The notes: generated from the letters alone by a model not told the origin. Counted from the first letter of the stretch, positions 1-6,002 are shown. The stretch is 6,250 nucleotides of DNA from JAYZDP01 sp036337765 (GCA_036337765.1 JAYZDP010000136.1:1-6250); one strand, 5' to 3'. Numbers and translations are program-made.

Positions 1-305
1 TCAAGCAGGACGGGACCCGCGAGGAGTTCAATCGCAAGAAGATGCTCGGTGGGCTGCTGCGAGCCTGCGAGAAACGGCCGGTGCCGCCCCGGAAACTGGA
101 TCAACTGGTCGACGAGGCTGAGGCGCTCCTGCACGAGCAGCCGGAGCGGGAGCTGCCGAGTGGCGAGCTCGGGGAGTTCGTGGTGGAAAAGTTGCGTGAG
201 CTCGACCAGGTGGCCTACGTGCGCTTCGCATCCGTTTATCGCAGCTTCGAGGACATCGGCGCCTTCGAGGACGAGATCTCGGATCTGAAGGAGCGTGCTG
301 AGTAG
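1..305 (+). CDS. nrdR: Transcriptional repressor NrdR, C-terminal part (5' end outside window)
   Basis: NrdR represses ribonucleotide reductase operons; it has an N-terminal zinc ribbon and an ATP-cone domain that senses ATP/dATP. Only about 100 C-terminal residues are present, with whole codons from base 3. They read KQDGTREEFNRKKM, then LLRACEKRPV, and near the end VAYVRFASVYRSFEDIGAF, the characteristic ATP-cone signature of NrdR. The zinc ribbon (about 50 residues in the family) must lie to the left of the window. The reading frame is intact to the TAG stop at 303-305. An internal ATG at base 42 is not the true start, because homology continues upstream of it to the window edge. The gene lies on the same strand as lon, separated by about 280 non-coding bases, so it probably has its own transcript end. 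Family assignment is firm; nothing can be said about its promoter. Confidence 0.93.
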   Translation, partial: KQDGTREEFNRKKMLGGLLRACEKRPVPPRKLDQLVDEAEALLHEQPERELPSGELGEFVVEKLRELDQVAYVRFASVYRSFEDIGAFEDEISDLKERAE

Positions 306-587
306 CGCGCCCCTTGGGATTTTCGTTTGGGGTAGGGATTCGCGGTGGCGGGGCGCTGTAGCGCGCTCCTTCAGATCATTCTTCTGGCTCGGCGGACCTC
401 GCTGTTCGCCTTCGGCAGACCTGCGGCTCACTCTTGCTTAGCTAGGCCGTGACACTCCGGCCCCGAGTACACCTCGGCGGAGTCGGGTCTCTAGGTTTGG
501 AACGTTTGGAGACGGGAGTTCTTTGGGGTTGCGCAGTCCGGGGGCTGGTGTACTCTCGGGGCGCTTGGACGGGGTGCTGCGGAAGGG
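306..587. other. Non-coding region between nrdR and lon
   Basis: No convincing gene was found on either strand. Reading frames here lack a ribosome binding site and family resemblance. The region holds small hairpins: 445-449 with 458-462, and 463-467 with 473-477. An imperfect direct repeat (TCGGCGGACCTCGCT at 389-403 against TCGGCAGACCTGCGGCT at 412-428) is also present. No canonical rho-independent terminator (GC stem plus T tract) follows nrdR; the best pairing is 307-313 with 350-356 across a 36-base loop. A weak sigma70-like pair, TTGCGC (529-534) and TACTCT (551-556) with a 16-base spacer, could drive lon. The -10 match is poor, so this is only a guess. No CIRCE element and no clear heat-shock sigma promoter was seen. 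Confidence 0.5.
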
Positions 588-2960
588 ATGAGTACGGTCT
601 CCACAAGCGACCAGGAGAGTCTGGTCCGCGCGCTGCCTGACGTCCTGCCCGTCTTGCCGTTGAAAGACATGGTCGTCTTTCCGTACAGCATCATGCCCCT
701 GTCGATCACGGGCGAGAGGAGCGCCCTTGCTGTCGACCATGCGCTCTCGGAAGACCGCATGCTGATGCTGGTCGGGCAGACGGACCCGGCACTGGAAGAA
801 CCGGGGGAGCGCGACTTCCACGCGATCGGTACCGCTGCTCTGGTCGTGCGGATGCTGAAGCTCCCCGACGGTAGGGTGCGCATCCTGGCGCAGGGACTGG
901 CTAGGGCGGGGATCGAGTACGTCAGCCAGACAGATCCGTTCGTGCAGGCGCGCATTGCGGTCGTGCACGAGGCGCCCGTGGTCGACGGTATGGAGACTGA
1001 GGCACTGGTCAGAATCGTCAAGGACCAGCTCGACGACATCGCCGGGCTCGGCAAGGACCTGTCGAGCGAGGTGATCGTCATCGCCACCAACCTCACCGAG
1101 CCGGGCCGACTCGCCGACCTGGCGGCCTCGAACCTGGAGCTGAAGCTCGACGACGCTCAGGCGCTGCTCGAGACGCCGGACGGCCTAGAGCGATTGCGCC
1201 GGGTGTCCGATCTGCTCCAGCGCGAGATCGCCGTCCTGCAGATGCAGCAGCAGATCTCGTCGGAAGCCCGCCAAGAGATCGACCGATCGCAGCGGGAGTA
1301 CTTCCTTCGCCAACAGATACGTTCGATCCAGACCGAGCTGGGTGACGGCGACGACCTGACCGAGGAGATCGAGACCTATCGCCGCCAGGCGAAGGAGCTG
1401 GTCATCTCGGAAGAGGCGAACGAGGAGCTGGAGCGCCAGGTTCGGCGACTGGAGCGCACTCACCCCGACAGCGCCGAGGGGTCGGTGATCCGCACTTACC
1501 TGGACTGGTTGACGTCGCTTCCCTGGTCGAAGCTGAGCGAGGACAACCTCGACCTGGTCCATGCGCGACAAGTGCTCGACGAAGATCACTTCGACCTCGG
1601 CTCGGTCAAGGAGAGAATCCTCGAGTACTTGGCCGTACGGACCCTGAAGGGCGACGCCCGCGGGCCGATCCTCTGCTTCATAGGGCCACCGGGAGTCGGC
1701 AAGACGTCACTCGGGCGATCGATCGCCAGGGCGCTGGGCCGGGAGTTCCTGAGGTTGTCGCTCGGGGGCGTCCGCGACGAGGCGGAGATCCGTGGTCACC
1801 GCCGGACCTATATCGGCGCACTGCCCGGGCGGATACTGCAGGGCCTGCAACAGGCTGGCACCAACAACCCGGTCTTCATGCTCGACGAGATCGACAAGAT
1901 CGGAGCTGATTTCCACGGCGATCCTTCGAGCGCGCTGCTCGAGGTATTGGATCCGGAACAGAACGGCACCTTTCGTGATCATTACGTCGGTGTAGCTTAC
2001 GACCTGTCTCGCGTTCTCTTCATCACCACCGGCAATCTGGTCGAGCCGATCCAACCCGCCTTCCTGGACCGCATGGAGGTGATTCGCCTGTCGGGCTACA
2101 CCCAGGAGGAGAAGCTCCAAATCGCCAACCGCCACCTGGTGCCCCGGCAGATCTCGGAGAACGGTCTCGAGCCGGGCCATATCCGCTTTACCCACGCCGG
2201 AGTCGCCGAGATCGTCTCGTCGTACACCCGAGAAGCTGGGGTTCGGAATCTGGAGCGTGAGATCGCCTCCATCTGCCGGAAGGTGGCCATGCGGGTCGCC
2301 GGCGGCAGTCAAAAGCAGGTACGCGTGAACGCGAATCGGGTCCAGAAACTCCTCGGGCCGCAGCGCCACTTCAGCGAAGAGCTCCTAGACCGCGACCGCA
2401 TCGGCGTGGCCACCGGTCTGGCATGGACCGCCGCCGGCGGCGACCTGATGCTCATCGAGGCCCTCGCCGTCCCAGGTCGCGGCGAGCTGATGCTCACGGG
2501 CCGACTCGGCGAAGTCATGAAGGAGTCGGCGCAGGCGGCCCTGAGCTTCGCCCGCGGCTACGCCGCGGCCCACGATCTCGGGCAGATCCGCCGCCACGAC
2601 CTCCACATCCACGCACCAGCGGGCTCGATCCCGAAGGACGGACCTTCTGCTGGCGTGACCATCGCCGCCGCGATCATCTCGCTTCTTGTGGACCGCGCCG
2701 TACGGCGCAACGTCGCGATGACCGGAGAGATCACCCTGCGCGGCGAGATCCTCGCCATCGGAGGCGTCAAGGAGAAGGTCTTGGCGGCGCGCGCCGCGGG
2801 AGTCGAGACCGTGATCCTGCCCCGCCTCAACGAACGCGACCTTGCCGAGGTGCCCCAAAACGTACGCCGGCAGCTCGCCTTCCACTTCGTCGAGCACATG
2901 GACGAACTCTTGGAGCTCGCGCTTGTCGCGCCTGACTCGGTTGCGCCCTCGGGAGACTGA
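588..2960 (+). CDS. lon: ATP-dependent protease La (LonA)
   Basis: Lon is a cytoplasmic AAA+ serine protease that unfolds and degrades misfolded and specific regulatory proteins. The 790-residue product has the full LonA layout. The N-terminal substrate-binding domain (about 17-210) opens with LPVLPLKDMVVFP. A helical coiled-coil region (about 210-310) contains the REYFLRQQIRSIQTELG motif. The AAA+ module has Walker A GPPGVGKTS at 366-374 (Lys372), Walker B VFMLDEID with Asp433/Glu434, and a candidate arginine finger Arg495 in FLDRMEVI. The C-terminal protease domain has the catalytic Ser687 in PKDGPSAG and the catalytic Lys730 in GGVKEK. Length is normal for the family. The ATG at 588 directly follows GGAAGGG (581-587), a purine-rich but closely spaced Shine-Dalgarno; no other start fits the conserved N-terminus. 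The 3' end overlaps thiL. All catalytic residues are intact, so the enzyme should be active. Confidence 0.98.
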   Translation: MSTVSTSDQESLVRALPDVLPVLPLKDMVVFPYSIMPLSITGERSALAVDHALSEDRMLMLVGQTDPALEEPGERDFHAIGTAALVVRMLKLPDGRVRILAQGLARAGIEYVSQTDPFVQARIAVVHEAPVVDGMETEALVRIVKDQLDDIAGLGKDLSSEVIVIATNLTEPGRLADLAASNLELKLDDAQALLETPDGLERLRRVSDLLQREIAVLQMQQQISSEARQEIDRSQREYFLRQQIRSIQTELGDGDDLTEEIETYRRQAKELVISEEANEELERQVRRLERTHPDSAEGSVIRTYLDWLTSLPWSKLSEDNLDLVHARQVLDEDHFDLGSVKERILEYLAVRTLKGDARGPILCFIGPPGVGKTSLGRSIARALGREFLRLSLGGVRDEAEIRGHRRTYIGALPGRILQGLQQAGTNNPVFMLDEIDKIGADFHGDPSSALLEVLDPEQNGTFRDHYVGVAYDLSRVLFITTGNLVEPIQPAFLDRMEVIRLSGYTQEEKLQIANRHLVPRQISENGLEPGHIRFTHAGVAEIVSSYTREAGVRNLEREIASICRKVAMRVAGGSQKQVRVNANRVQKLLGPQRHFSEELLDRDRIGVATGLAWTAAGGDLMLIEALAVPGRGELMLTGRLGEVMKESAQAALSFARGYAAAHDLGQIRRHDLHIHAPAGSIPKDGPSAGVTIAAAIISLLVDRAVRRNVAMTGEITLRGEILAIGGVKEKVLAARAAGVETVILPRLNERDLAEVPQNVRRQLAFHFVEHMDELLELALVAPDSVAPSGD
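2912..2925 (+). promoter_or_regulatory. Ribosome binding site inside lon that sets the thiL start
   Basis: GGAG at 2912-2915 lies 7 bases before the TTG at 2923-2925, which is in the thiL frame. The site is inside the last codons of lon, so thiL is probably translated by ribosomes finishing or re-initiating near the lon stop. A second in-frame TTG at 2941 has no Shine-Dalgarno before it. Confidence 0.5.
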
Positions 2961-3948
2961 GGAGACCCTGCTTCGCTGGCTCTCCGAGCAGGAGGGTACC
3001 GGCGGCCTTATTGGCGATGACGCGGCGATCCTCGACGGCCACAAAACGGTGGTCACCGTTGACAGCCAAGTCGCCGGCACCCACTTCCCCGCCGATCTTG
3101 ATTCGCGCGTGCTTGCCGAACGACTTCTCGCGGTCAACCTCTCCGACCTGGCAGCGATGGGCGCCCGACCGACGCACGGCTTCCTCGCCCTGGTCGCGGA
3201 CATCGACTTCGACCACCGCGACTTCTTCGGCGCTTTGCTCCCCGCCTGCCGACGAGCCGAGGTCACCCTGGCTGGCGGCGATCTCGCGTCCGGCCCCGCT
3301 ACCACCCTCAGCCTCACCCTGATCGGTAGGCGCTGGCCACGCTCGCGGGGCTTCGTTCGACGTGACACCGCGCGCCCCGGCGACAGACTGTGGATTGGCC
3401 CTGGCAGTCTCGGCGAGTCGGCGATCGGCTGCGCGCTCGCGCTTCAAGGCGGTCGCCTCCGAGGTCGGCGCTGCCACCTCCCGCCGGGCCTGCCCGCCAG
3501 ATTCACCCGGTCGGCCCGCGCTGCGCTGCGCCGCCATTTCGCCCCCCGTCCACAGCTCGAGCTAGGTCGCTGGCTCGCCAGCCGAAACCGCGCGGCCGCG
3601 ACCGACATCTCTGACGGCCTGGGCCGAGATCTCCACCAACTGTGCGAGGCCAGCGGGGTCGGCGCGGTCGTGGAATCCGACCGCCTCCCGATCCCCACCG
3701 ACCTGAGTCGCCTCGCGGCAGCTCTCGATCTCGATCCGCTGGAGCTCGCCATCGGCGGCGGTGAGGACTACAACCTTCTCTTCACGCTAGGGCCGCACAT
3801 CACCCCACCCAGCGGCCTGGGCGCCCTGAACATCGGCACCATCGACGCCACCAACGAGCTTCGGCTCTGCATGCCGGACGAAACCATCCTGCCGATCCCA
3901 AACACCGGCTTCGACCACCTCACCACCCTTGACCACGGCCCCGGCTAA
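2923..3948 (+). CDS. thiL: Thiamine-monophosphate kinase
   Basis: ThiL phosphorylates thiamine monophosphate with ATP to give thiamine diphosphate, the last step of the cofactor's biosynthesis, in the cytoplasm. Numbering is from a TTG start at 2923 (341 residues, slightly longer than the usual 310-330). Motifs in order are: IGDDAAIL (30-37, metal-binding Asp32/33); VDSQVAGTHF (46-55); LAVNLSDLAAMGARP (69-83); LAGGDLASGP (116-125); TDISDGLGRDL (227-237); and GGGEDYNLLF (278-287). A C-terminal TGFDHL matches the usual family ending. The AIR-synthase-like (PurM) fold is therefore complete. Start choice: 2923 has GGAG 7 bases upstream. TTG 2941 would give MRPRETEETLL and is also plausible, but lacks a Shine-Dalgarno. 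A TTG further upstream at 2842 adds residues unlike the family. It overlaps lon by 38 bases (20 with the alternative start), and its TAA overlaps the stop of the convergent neighbour. The family call is sure; the start is not. Confidence 0.95.
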   Translation: MSRLTRLRPRETEETLLRWLSEQEGTGGLIGDDAAILDGHKTVVTVDSQVAGTHFPADLDSRVLAERLLAVNLSDLAAMGARPTHGFLALVADIDFDHRDFFGALLPACRRAEVTLAGGDLASGPATTLSLTLIGRRWPRSRGFVRRDTARPGDRLWIGPGSLGESAIGCALALQGGRLRGRRCHLPPGLPARFTRSARAALRRHFAPRPQLELGRWLASRNRAAATDISDGLGRDLHQLCEASGVGAVVESDRLPIPTDLSRLAAALDLDPLELAIGGGEDYNLLFTLGPHITPPSGLGALNIGTIDATNELRLCMPDETILPIPNTGFDHLTTLDHGPG

Positions 3949-4565
3949 CGCTGCAGCGTGATCTTGATGGGGCGCTTCAGTACGCGCTCGAGCTCGCGGA
4001 GTTGCGTCGCCAGGCGCCGCTGCCCCGCTTCGAGCCGCTCGAGTCGCTTCTCGATCGAGGCTGTCTGTTCGCGCCGCGTCGAGGGGCTCGTCGATCGACC
4101 TCGACGGCTCTGCTCGCGCAGCTCCTGAAAGACCGCGACGGCTTGAGGATGGAAGCGCCGCTTGCGCCCCGATCCCACGTGCGGAAGCCGATCGATATGC
4201 AGCCTCACGTAGCGCAGCAGCGTCGGATAGGAGATCCCCGTCATCTGTCCGATCTGCACAAGGGTGAGCAGCGGCTCCTCGCGGCGCTCTGGTACGGGCC
4301 GCGAGTTCGCGCCCCCGAGGCTTTTCTGGCGCCGGGCGCGATTCGCGGGCGAGCGCCCACGGCGCTCGTCCGTCTCGCGGCGCAACTGACGAAAGACCTC
4401 GAGCGCTTCGTCGGGATAGCGCTGTCCGCGCCCTTCTCCGTACGCCGGCAGCCGGTCCTGGTGGGCCTTCTTGTAGCGCTGCAGGGTCGGCACCGAAATG
4501 CCCGTTTTTCGCGAGACCTCGGAGAGCGTGTATAGCTTCTTCTTCGCCTGTTTCTTGGCCGCCAA
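3945..4565 (-). CDS. Double MerR-like winged-helix DNA-binding protein with coiled-coil tail, uncharacterised
   Basis: This 206-residue protein has no recognisable named family member. It contains two homologous winged-helix-turn-helix domains of MerR/excisionase type at 11-62 and 99-150. Both carry TGIS.PTL.RY followed by H.DRLP..G.GR..R(Y/F) and A..VF..LR. The two align without gaps over 52 positions, with 26 identities by my count, so they arose by internal duplication. A basic linker rich in Arg/Ser (63-98) joins them. A charged heptad-like helix (about 168-197, SIEKRLERLEAGQRRLATQLRELERVL) probably oligomerises. There is no ligand-binding domain, unlike classical MerR proteins. The start is TTG at 4565: an in-frame TAG lies a few codons upstream and no better start follows before domain 1. 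AAAGG lies about 10 bases before it. The stop TAG (3947-3945) overlaps the thiL stop. A promoter and large repeats lie upstream, suggesting autoregulation. DNA binding is well supported; target and role are unknown. Confidence 0.88.
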   Translation of the reverse strand: MAAKKQAKKKLYTLSEVSRKTGISVPTLQRYKKAHQDRLPAYGEGRGQRYPDEALEVFRQLRRETDERRGRSPANRARRQKSLGGANSRPVPERREEPLLTLVQIGQMTGISYPTLLRYVRLHIDRLPHVGSGRKRRFHPQAVAVFQELREQSRRGRSTSPSTRREQTASIEKRLERLEAGQRRLATQLRELERVLKRPIKITLQR

Positions 4566-4608
4566 GCCTGCGCTACCTTTCCGCTAACCAAGCTCCGAGC
4601 TGCGAATT

Positions 4609-4637
4609 ACGCTAGCCGCGCACCCAGCGAAAGTCAA
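4609..4637 (-). promoter_or_regulatory. Putative sigma70-like promoter of the double-HTH gene
   Basis: On the minus strand, TTGACT (4637-4632) is one base off the -35 consensus. It is followed by a 17-base spacer and TAGCGT (4614-4609) as a weak -10. The predicted start would be near 4602, giving a leader of about 36 bases before the TTG at 4565. The first two bases of the -35 belong to the 17-bp inverted repeat. A 13-bp direct repeat (4610-4622) covers the -10 and part of the spacer, so a protein bound to either repeat would be likely to block RNA polymerase. The -10 is poor and the site is untested. Confidence 0.45.
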
Positions 4638-4743
4638 CGCGGGGGTCGCGGTTGGTCATTGTTGTTTGGTGTCGAAGCGGGAGCGCGCTCATACCGCGAC
4701 CCCCGCGTTCGTTGCTGTCCCTCCGGGGGGCGCTAGCCGCGCA
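4610..4743. repeat. Exact 13-bp direct repeat flanking the inverted-repeat block
   Basis: CGCTAGCCGCGCA occurs at 4610-4622 and again at 4731-4743, in the same orientation, 121 bases apart. The left copy lies over the -10 region of the double-HTH gene. The right copy lies in the loop of the hairpin 4717-4757 after the peroxiredoxin gene. Each copy contains the palindrome GCTAGC. The pair could be two binding sites for one regulator or a duplication around an inserted element; I cannot decide which. Confidence 0.6.
4636..4709. repeat. Perfect 17-bp inverted repeat with 40-base spacer
   Basis: The arm AACGCGGGGGTCGCGGT at 4636-4652 is the exact reverse complement of ACCGCGACCCCCGCGTT at 4693-4709. 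The spacer (4653-4692) is AT-richer at its left and ends with a 10-bp palindrome, GAGCGCGCTC (4681-4690). There is no T tract on either side, so it does not look like a rho-independent terminator. Its left arm runs into the -35 of the double-HTH promoter. Possible roles are an operator for the tandem HTH protein, or the ends of a small non-autonomous repeat element. Confidence 0.75.
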
Positions 4744-4757
4744 GGCCCGGAGGGGAC
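4717..4757 (-). terminator. GC-rich hairpin just after the peroxiredoxin gene, possible transcript end
   Basis: CCCTCCGGG at 4719-4727 pairs with CCCGGAGGG at 4746-4754. Two further pairs form beyond a single bulged base (4755), and the loop is 18 bases. It starts about 17 bases after the peroxiredoxin stop codon in the direction of that gene. A T tract is missing, so intrinsic termination is uncertain; it could instead protect the 3' end of the messenger. Its loop carries the right copy of the 13-bp direct repeat. Confidence 0.35.
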
Positions 4758-4773
4758 GGAGCAAGTGGGGGGA

Positions 4774-5247
4774 TCACTCGAGGCCGGCTAGGACTTCCTG
4801 GATGGCGTCGAAGTTGGGGAGCTCGCTCGCCTTGGGAAGAACATCTGCGTAGCGAACGACCCCGCCCTTGTCGATTACGAAAGCGGCCCGCATCGAGACG
4901 CCTTTTAGCCCGATCAGGTCCTCGTAGAGTGCTCCGTACGAGGCCGACACGTCCTTGTTGAAATCACTGAGAAGAGGGAAATTCAGCCCCTCTTCCTTGG
5001 CCCAGGCCTTGAGCGCGAACGGACTGTCGACGCTCAGCCCAAAGACCTCGGCACCGAGCTCTCCGTAGCGGACATAGGAGTCGCGGATGCCGCACATCTC
5101 GGTCGTGCACACTCCGGTCCAGGCGAGAGGAAAGAACAACAGGACGACGCTCTTCTCCCCCTGAAACGAGGACAGGCTCACCGGATCGTCCGACATCGTT
5201 CCACGAAGGCTGAAATCAGGTGCGGCACTGCCTATCTCGATCGACAT
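4774..5247 (-). CDS. Peroxiredoxin (AhpC/TSA family, AhpE/Bcp-like)
   Basis: This is a thiol peroxidase that reduces hydrogen peroxide, organic peroxides or peroxynitrite in the cytoplasm. The 157-residue protein starts MSIEIGSAAPDFSLRG, the usual first strand and PDF motif. The active-site segment FFPLAWTGVCTTEMCGIRD contains the peroxidatic Cys47 with Thr44, and a second Cys52 five residues on. Arg120 in SMRAAFVID completes the catalytic triad. SVDSPFALKAWA and FPLLSDFNKDVSASYG are typical of the single-domain group that includes AhpE and Bcp. Cys52 is where Bcp proteins keep their resolving cysteine, so an atypical two-cysteine mechanism recycled by thioredoxin is likely but inferred. The ATG at 5247 follows GGAGGA (5259-5254) with a 6-base gap, an excellent site. 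The gene has its own promoter upstream and a hairpin downstream, and is probably monocistronic. There is no signal peptide. Confidence 0.95.
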   Translation of the reverse strand: MSIEIGSAAPDFSLRGTMSDDPVSLSSFQGEKSVVLLFFPLAWTGVCTTEMCGIRDSYVRYGELGAEVFGLSVDSPFALKAWAKEEGLNFPLLSDFNKDVSASYGALYEDLIGLKGVSMRAAFVIDKGGVVRYADVLPKASELPNFDAIQEVLAGLE

Positions 5248-5253
5248 GGAACT

Positions 5254-5272
5254 TCCTCCAGAAGTTTGGAGG
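5254..5272 (-). promoter_or_regulatory. Shine-Dalgarno of the peroxiredoxin gene within a small hairpin
   Basis: Read on the minus strand, CCTCCA (5272-5267) can pair with TGGAGG (5260-5255) across a 6-base loop. The right arm contains most of the Shine-Dalgarno GGAGGA (5259-5254). If the whole stem is transcribed, it would mask the ribosome binding site. The predicted transcription start (about 5269) falls inside the left arm, so the stem may be incomplete in the messenger. Confidence 0.35.
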
Positions 5273-5275
5273 CGG

Positions 5276-5303
5276 AGAATACCCGCCCAGCAGCCTCAGT
5301 CAA
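5276..5303 (-). promoter_or_regulatory. Sigma70-type promoter of the peroxiredoxin gene
   Basis: On the minus strand, TTGACT (5303-5298) matches five of six -35 bases. After a 16-base spacer comes TATTCT (5281-5276), matching four of six -10 bases. The expected start is near 5269, giving a short leader of about 22 bases with the strong Shine-Dalgarno. It is the best promoter match I found in the window. No OxyR-like or other operator was recognised. Confidence 0.6.
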
Positions 5304-5337
5304 GGCAGCGCCAACGTCCGCGGCGCAGAAGACACAC

Positions 5338-5374
5338 TGATTTTGGGAATGCTAGCCCAGCATTCCCAAAATCA
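5338..5374 (-). terminator. Perfect 16-bp hairpin beginning in the pilin stop codon
   Basis: TGATTTTGGGAATGCT (5338-5353) and AGCATTCCCAAAATCA (5359-5374) are exact reverse complements with a 5-base loop. Read in the direction of the pilin gene, the first three bases of the stem are its TGA stop codon. The stem is much stronger than chance and should fold in RNA. Its AT-rich base and the lack of a T tract after the stem do not match a classical intrinsic terminator. It probably ends or stabilises the pilin messenger, or insulates it from the peroxiredoxin gene. Confidence 0.55.
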
Positions 5375-5887
5375 ATTCACGAGGTACCCTGCAGGCCAGC
5401 GGACGAAGTAGCCGTCGGCCCAGACGATGTCCTGAACGAAATCCGTTGCGAAGAACGCGCCCGGCGTATAGGAGTCCCCGCTGAAGGTTCCGTCGGAGGC
5501 TGGGCTACGAATCGCCACCGGAATCAGGTCGTTGACGTCGCCGGTGACCCCGTACTGGTAGTCGTTCCCCCAGGCGTCCACGGGCGGGAGGTACGACGCG
5601 TAGGTGGGGACGAGATCCGCTTCGAGAGAGGAGTAGGTGGCGAGCGTGAAACTCGACCAGTCGAACGTGGACACGACGGCGCCTGCAGCGCCAGAGCCGA
5701 CCTGGTCGGTGATCCACGAGAACCAGGCGGTGCCCGCGAGCCGGATATCCGTCATGCTCCTCTTCTGCTTCGACTTGTTGAGTGCATCGATCAGGTTCGG
5801 GACCAGCAGAGCAGCGATGATCCCGATGATCGCTACGACGATGAGCAGCTCGAGCAGCGTAAAACCCTTGGTGCGGGAACGATTCAT
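5372..5887 (-). CDS. Type IV pilin-like / GspG-like pseudopilin precursor
   Basis: Proteins of this class are cleaved by prepilin peptidase and assemble through their N-terminal helix into a type IV pilus or type II secretion pseudopilus in the envelope. The 171-residue precursor starts MNRSRTKG followed by FTLLELLIVVAIIGIIAAL. Cleavage is expected between Gly8 and Phe9, the mature Glu5 is Glu13, and the hydrophobic helix spans about 9-30. The globular part has WGNDYQY at 106-112 and the tail DIVWADGYFVRWP (153-165), which resemble the end of GspG-type major pseudopilins. No cysteine is present, so there is no pilin disulfide loop. The ATG at 5887 has GGAG (5896-5893) 5 bases before it. The open frame runs on to 5983, but the added N-terminus would bury the prepilin leader and swallow the Shine-Dalgarno. 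No other secretion gene is visible, so pilus versus type II secretion is undecided. Confidence 0.93.
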   Translation of the reverse strand: MNRSRTKGFTLLELLIVVAIIGIIAALLVPNLIDALNKSKQKRSMTDIRLAGTAWFSWITDQVGSGAAGAVVSTFDWSSFTLATYSSLEADLVPTYASYLPPVDAWGNDYQYGVTGDVNDLIPVAIRSPASDGTFSGDSYTPGAFFATDFVQDIVWADGYFVRWPAGYLVN

Positions 5888-5973
5888 AACATCTCCCCTC
5901 ATGGGCATGTCGCATATTCGGGAATCCTCGCACCACGTCGGCACCAACCGGGCAAGGATCAGAGGACTACCTA

Positions 5974-6002
5974 AGTCTAGCATTTAGCGCACTTCATAGA
6001 AA
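5974..6002 (-). promoter_or_regulatory. Possible extended -10 promoter of the pilin gene
   Basis: On the minus strand, TGCTAGACT (5982-5974) resembles an extended -10 element (TGnTAnnnT). Seventeen bases upstream of TAGACT is TTTCTA (6002-5997), a weak -35. It would give a leader of about 80 bases. I searched this intergenic stretch (5888-6064) for a sigma54 GG-N10-GC promoter because of the Fis-type neighbour and found none. It contains nothing else I can support. Confidence 0.3.

Noticed and set aside
438..968. Antisense open frame covering the lon start and upstream region
   Set aside because: No family resemblance, low-complexity His/Arg/Gln composition, and it overlaps the conserved Lon N-domain.
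1707..2369. Long open frame (220 codons) antisense to lon
   Set aside because: It is opposite the highly conserved AAA+ region of lon. GC-rich codon use commonly opens antisense frames, and the product has no recognisable domain and no Shine-Dalgarno.
2842..2922. Upstream TTG start for thiL at 2842
   Set aside because: It would overlap lon by 119 bases and add residues unlike any ThiL N-terminus. The Shine-Dalgarno evidence points to 2923.
2385..3368. Antisense open frame of 327 codons across the lon-thiL junction
   Set aside because: It is a shadow of two well-supported genes, has an Arg/Ser-rich composition typical of a wrong frame, and spans an overlap that is explained on the plus strand.
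4002..4535. Plus-strand open frame opposite the double-HTH gene
   Set aside because: The minus-strand frame shows two clear homologous wHTH domains; the plus-strand frame is its shadow.
4636..4709. CRISPR-like repeat or rho-independent terminator
   Set aside because: There are only two arms in inverted orientation, no regular spacer series and no T tract after either arm.
5246..5974. Plus-strand open frame of 242 codons opposite the pilin gene
   Set aside because: The minus-strand frame has a clear prepilin leader and Shine-Dalgarno. The plus-strand product is Arg/Gly/Asp-rich with no domain and runs through the 16-bp hairpin.
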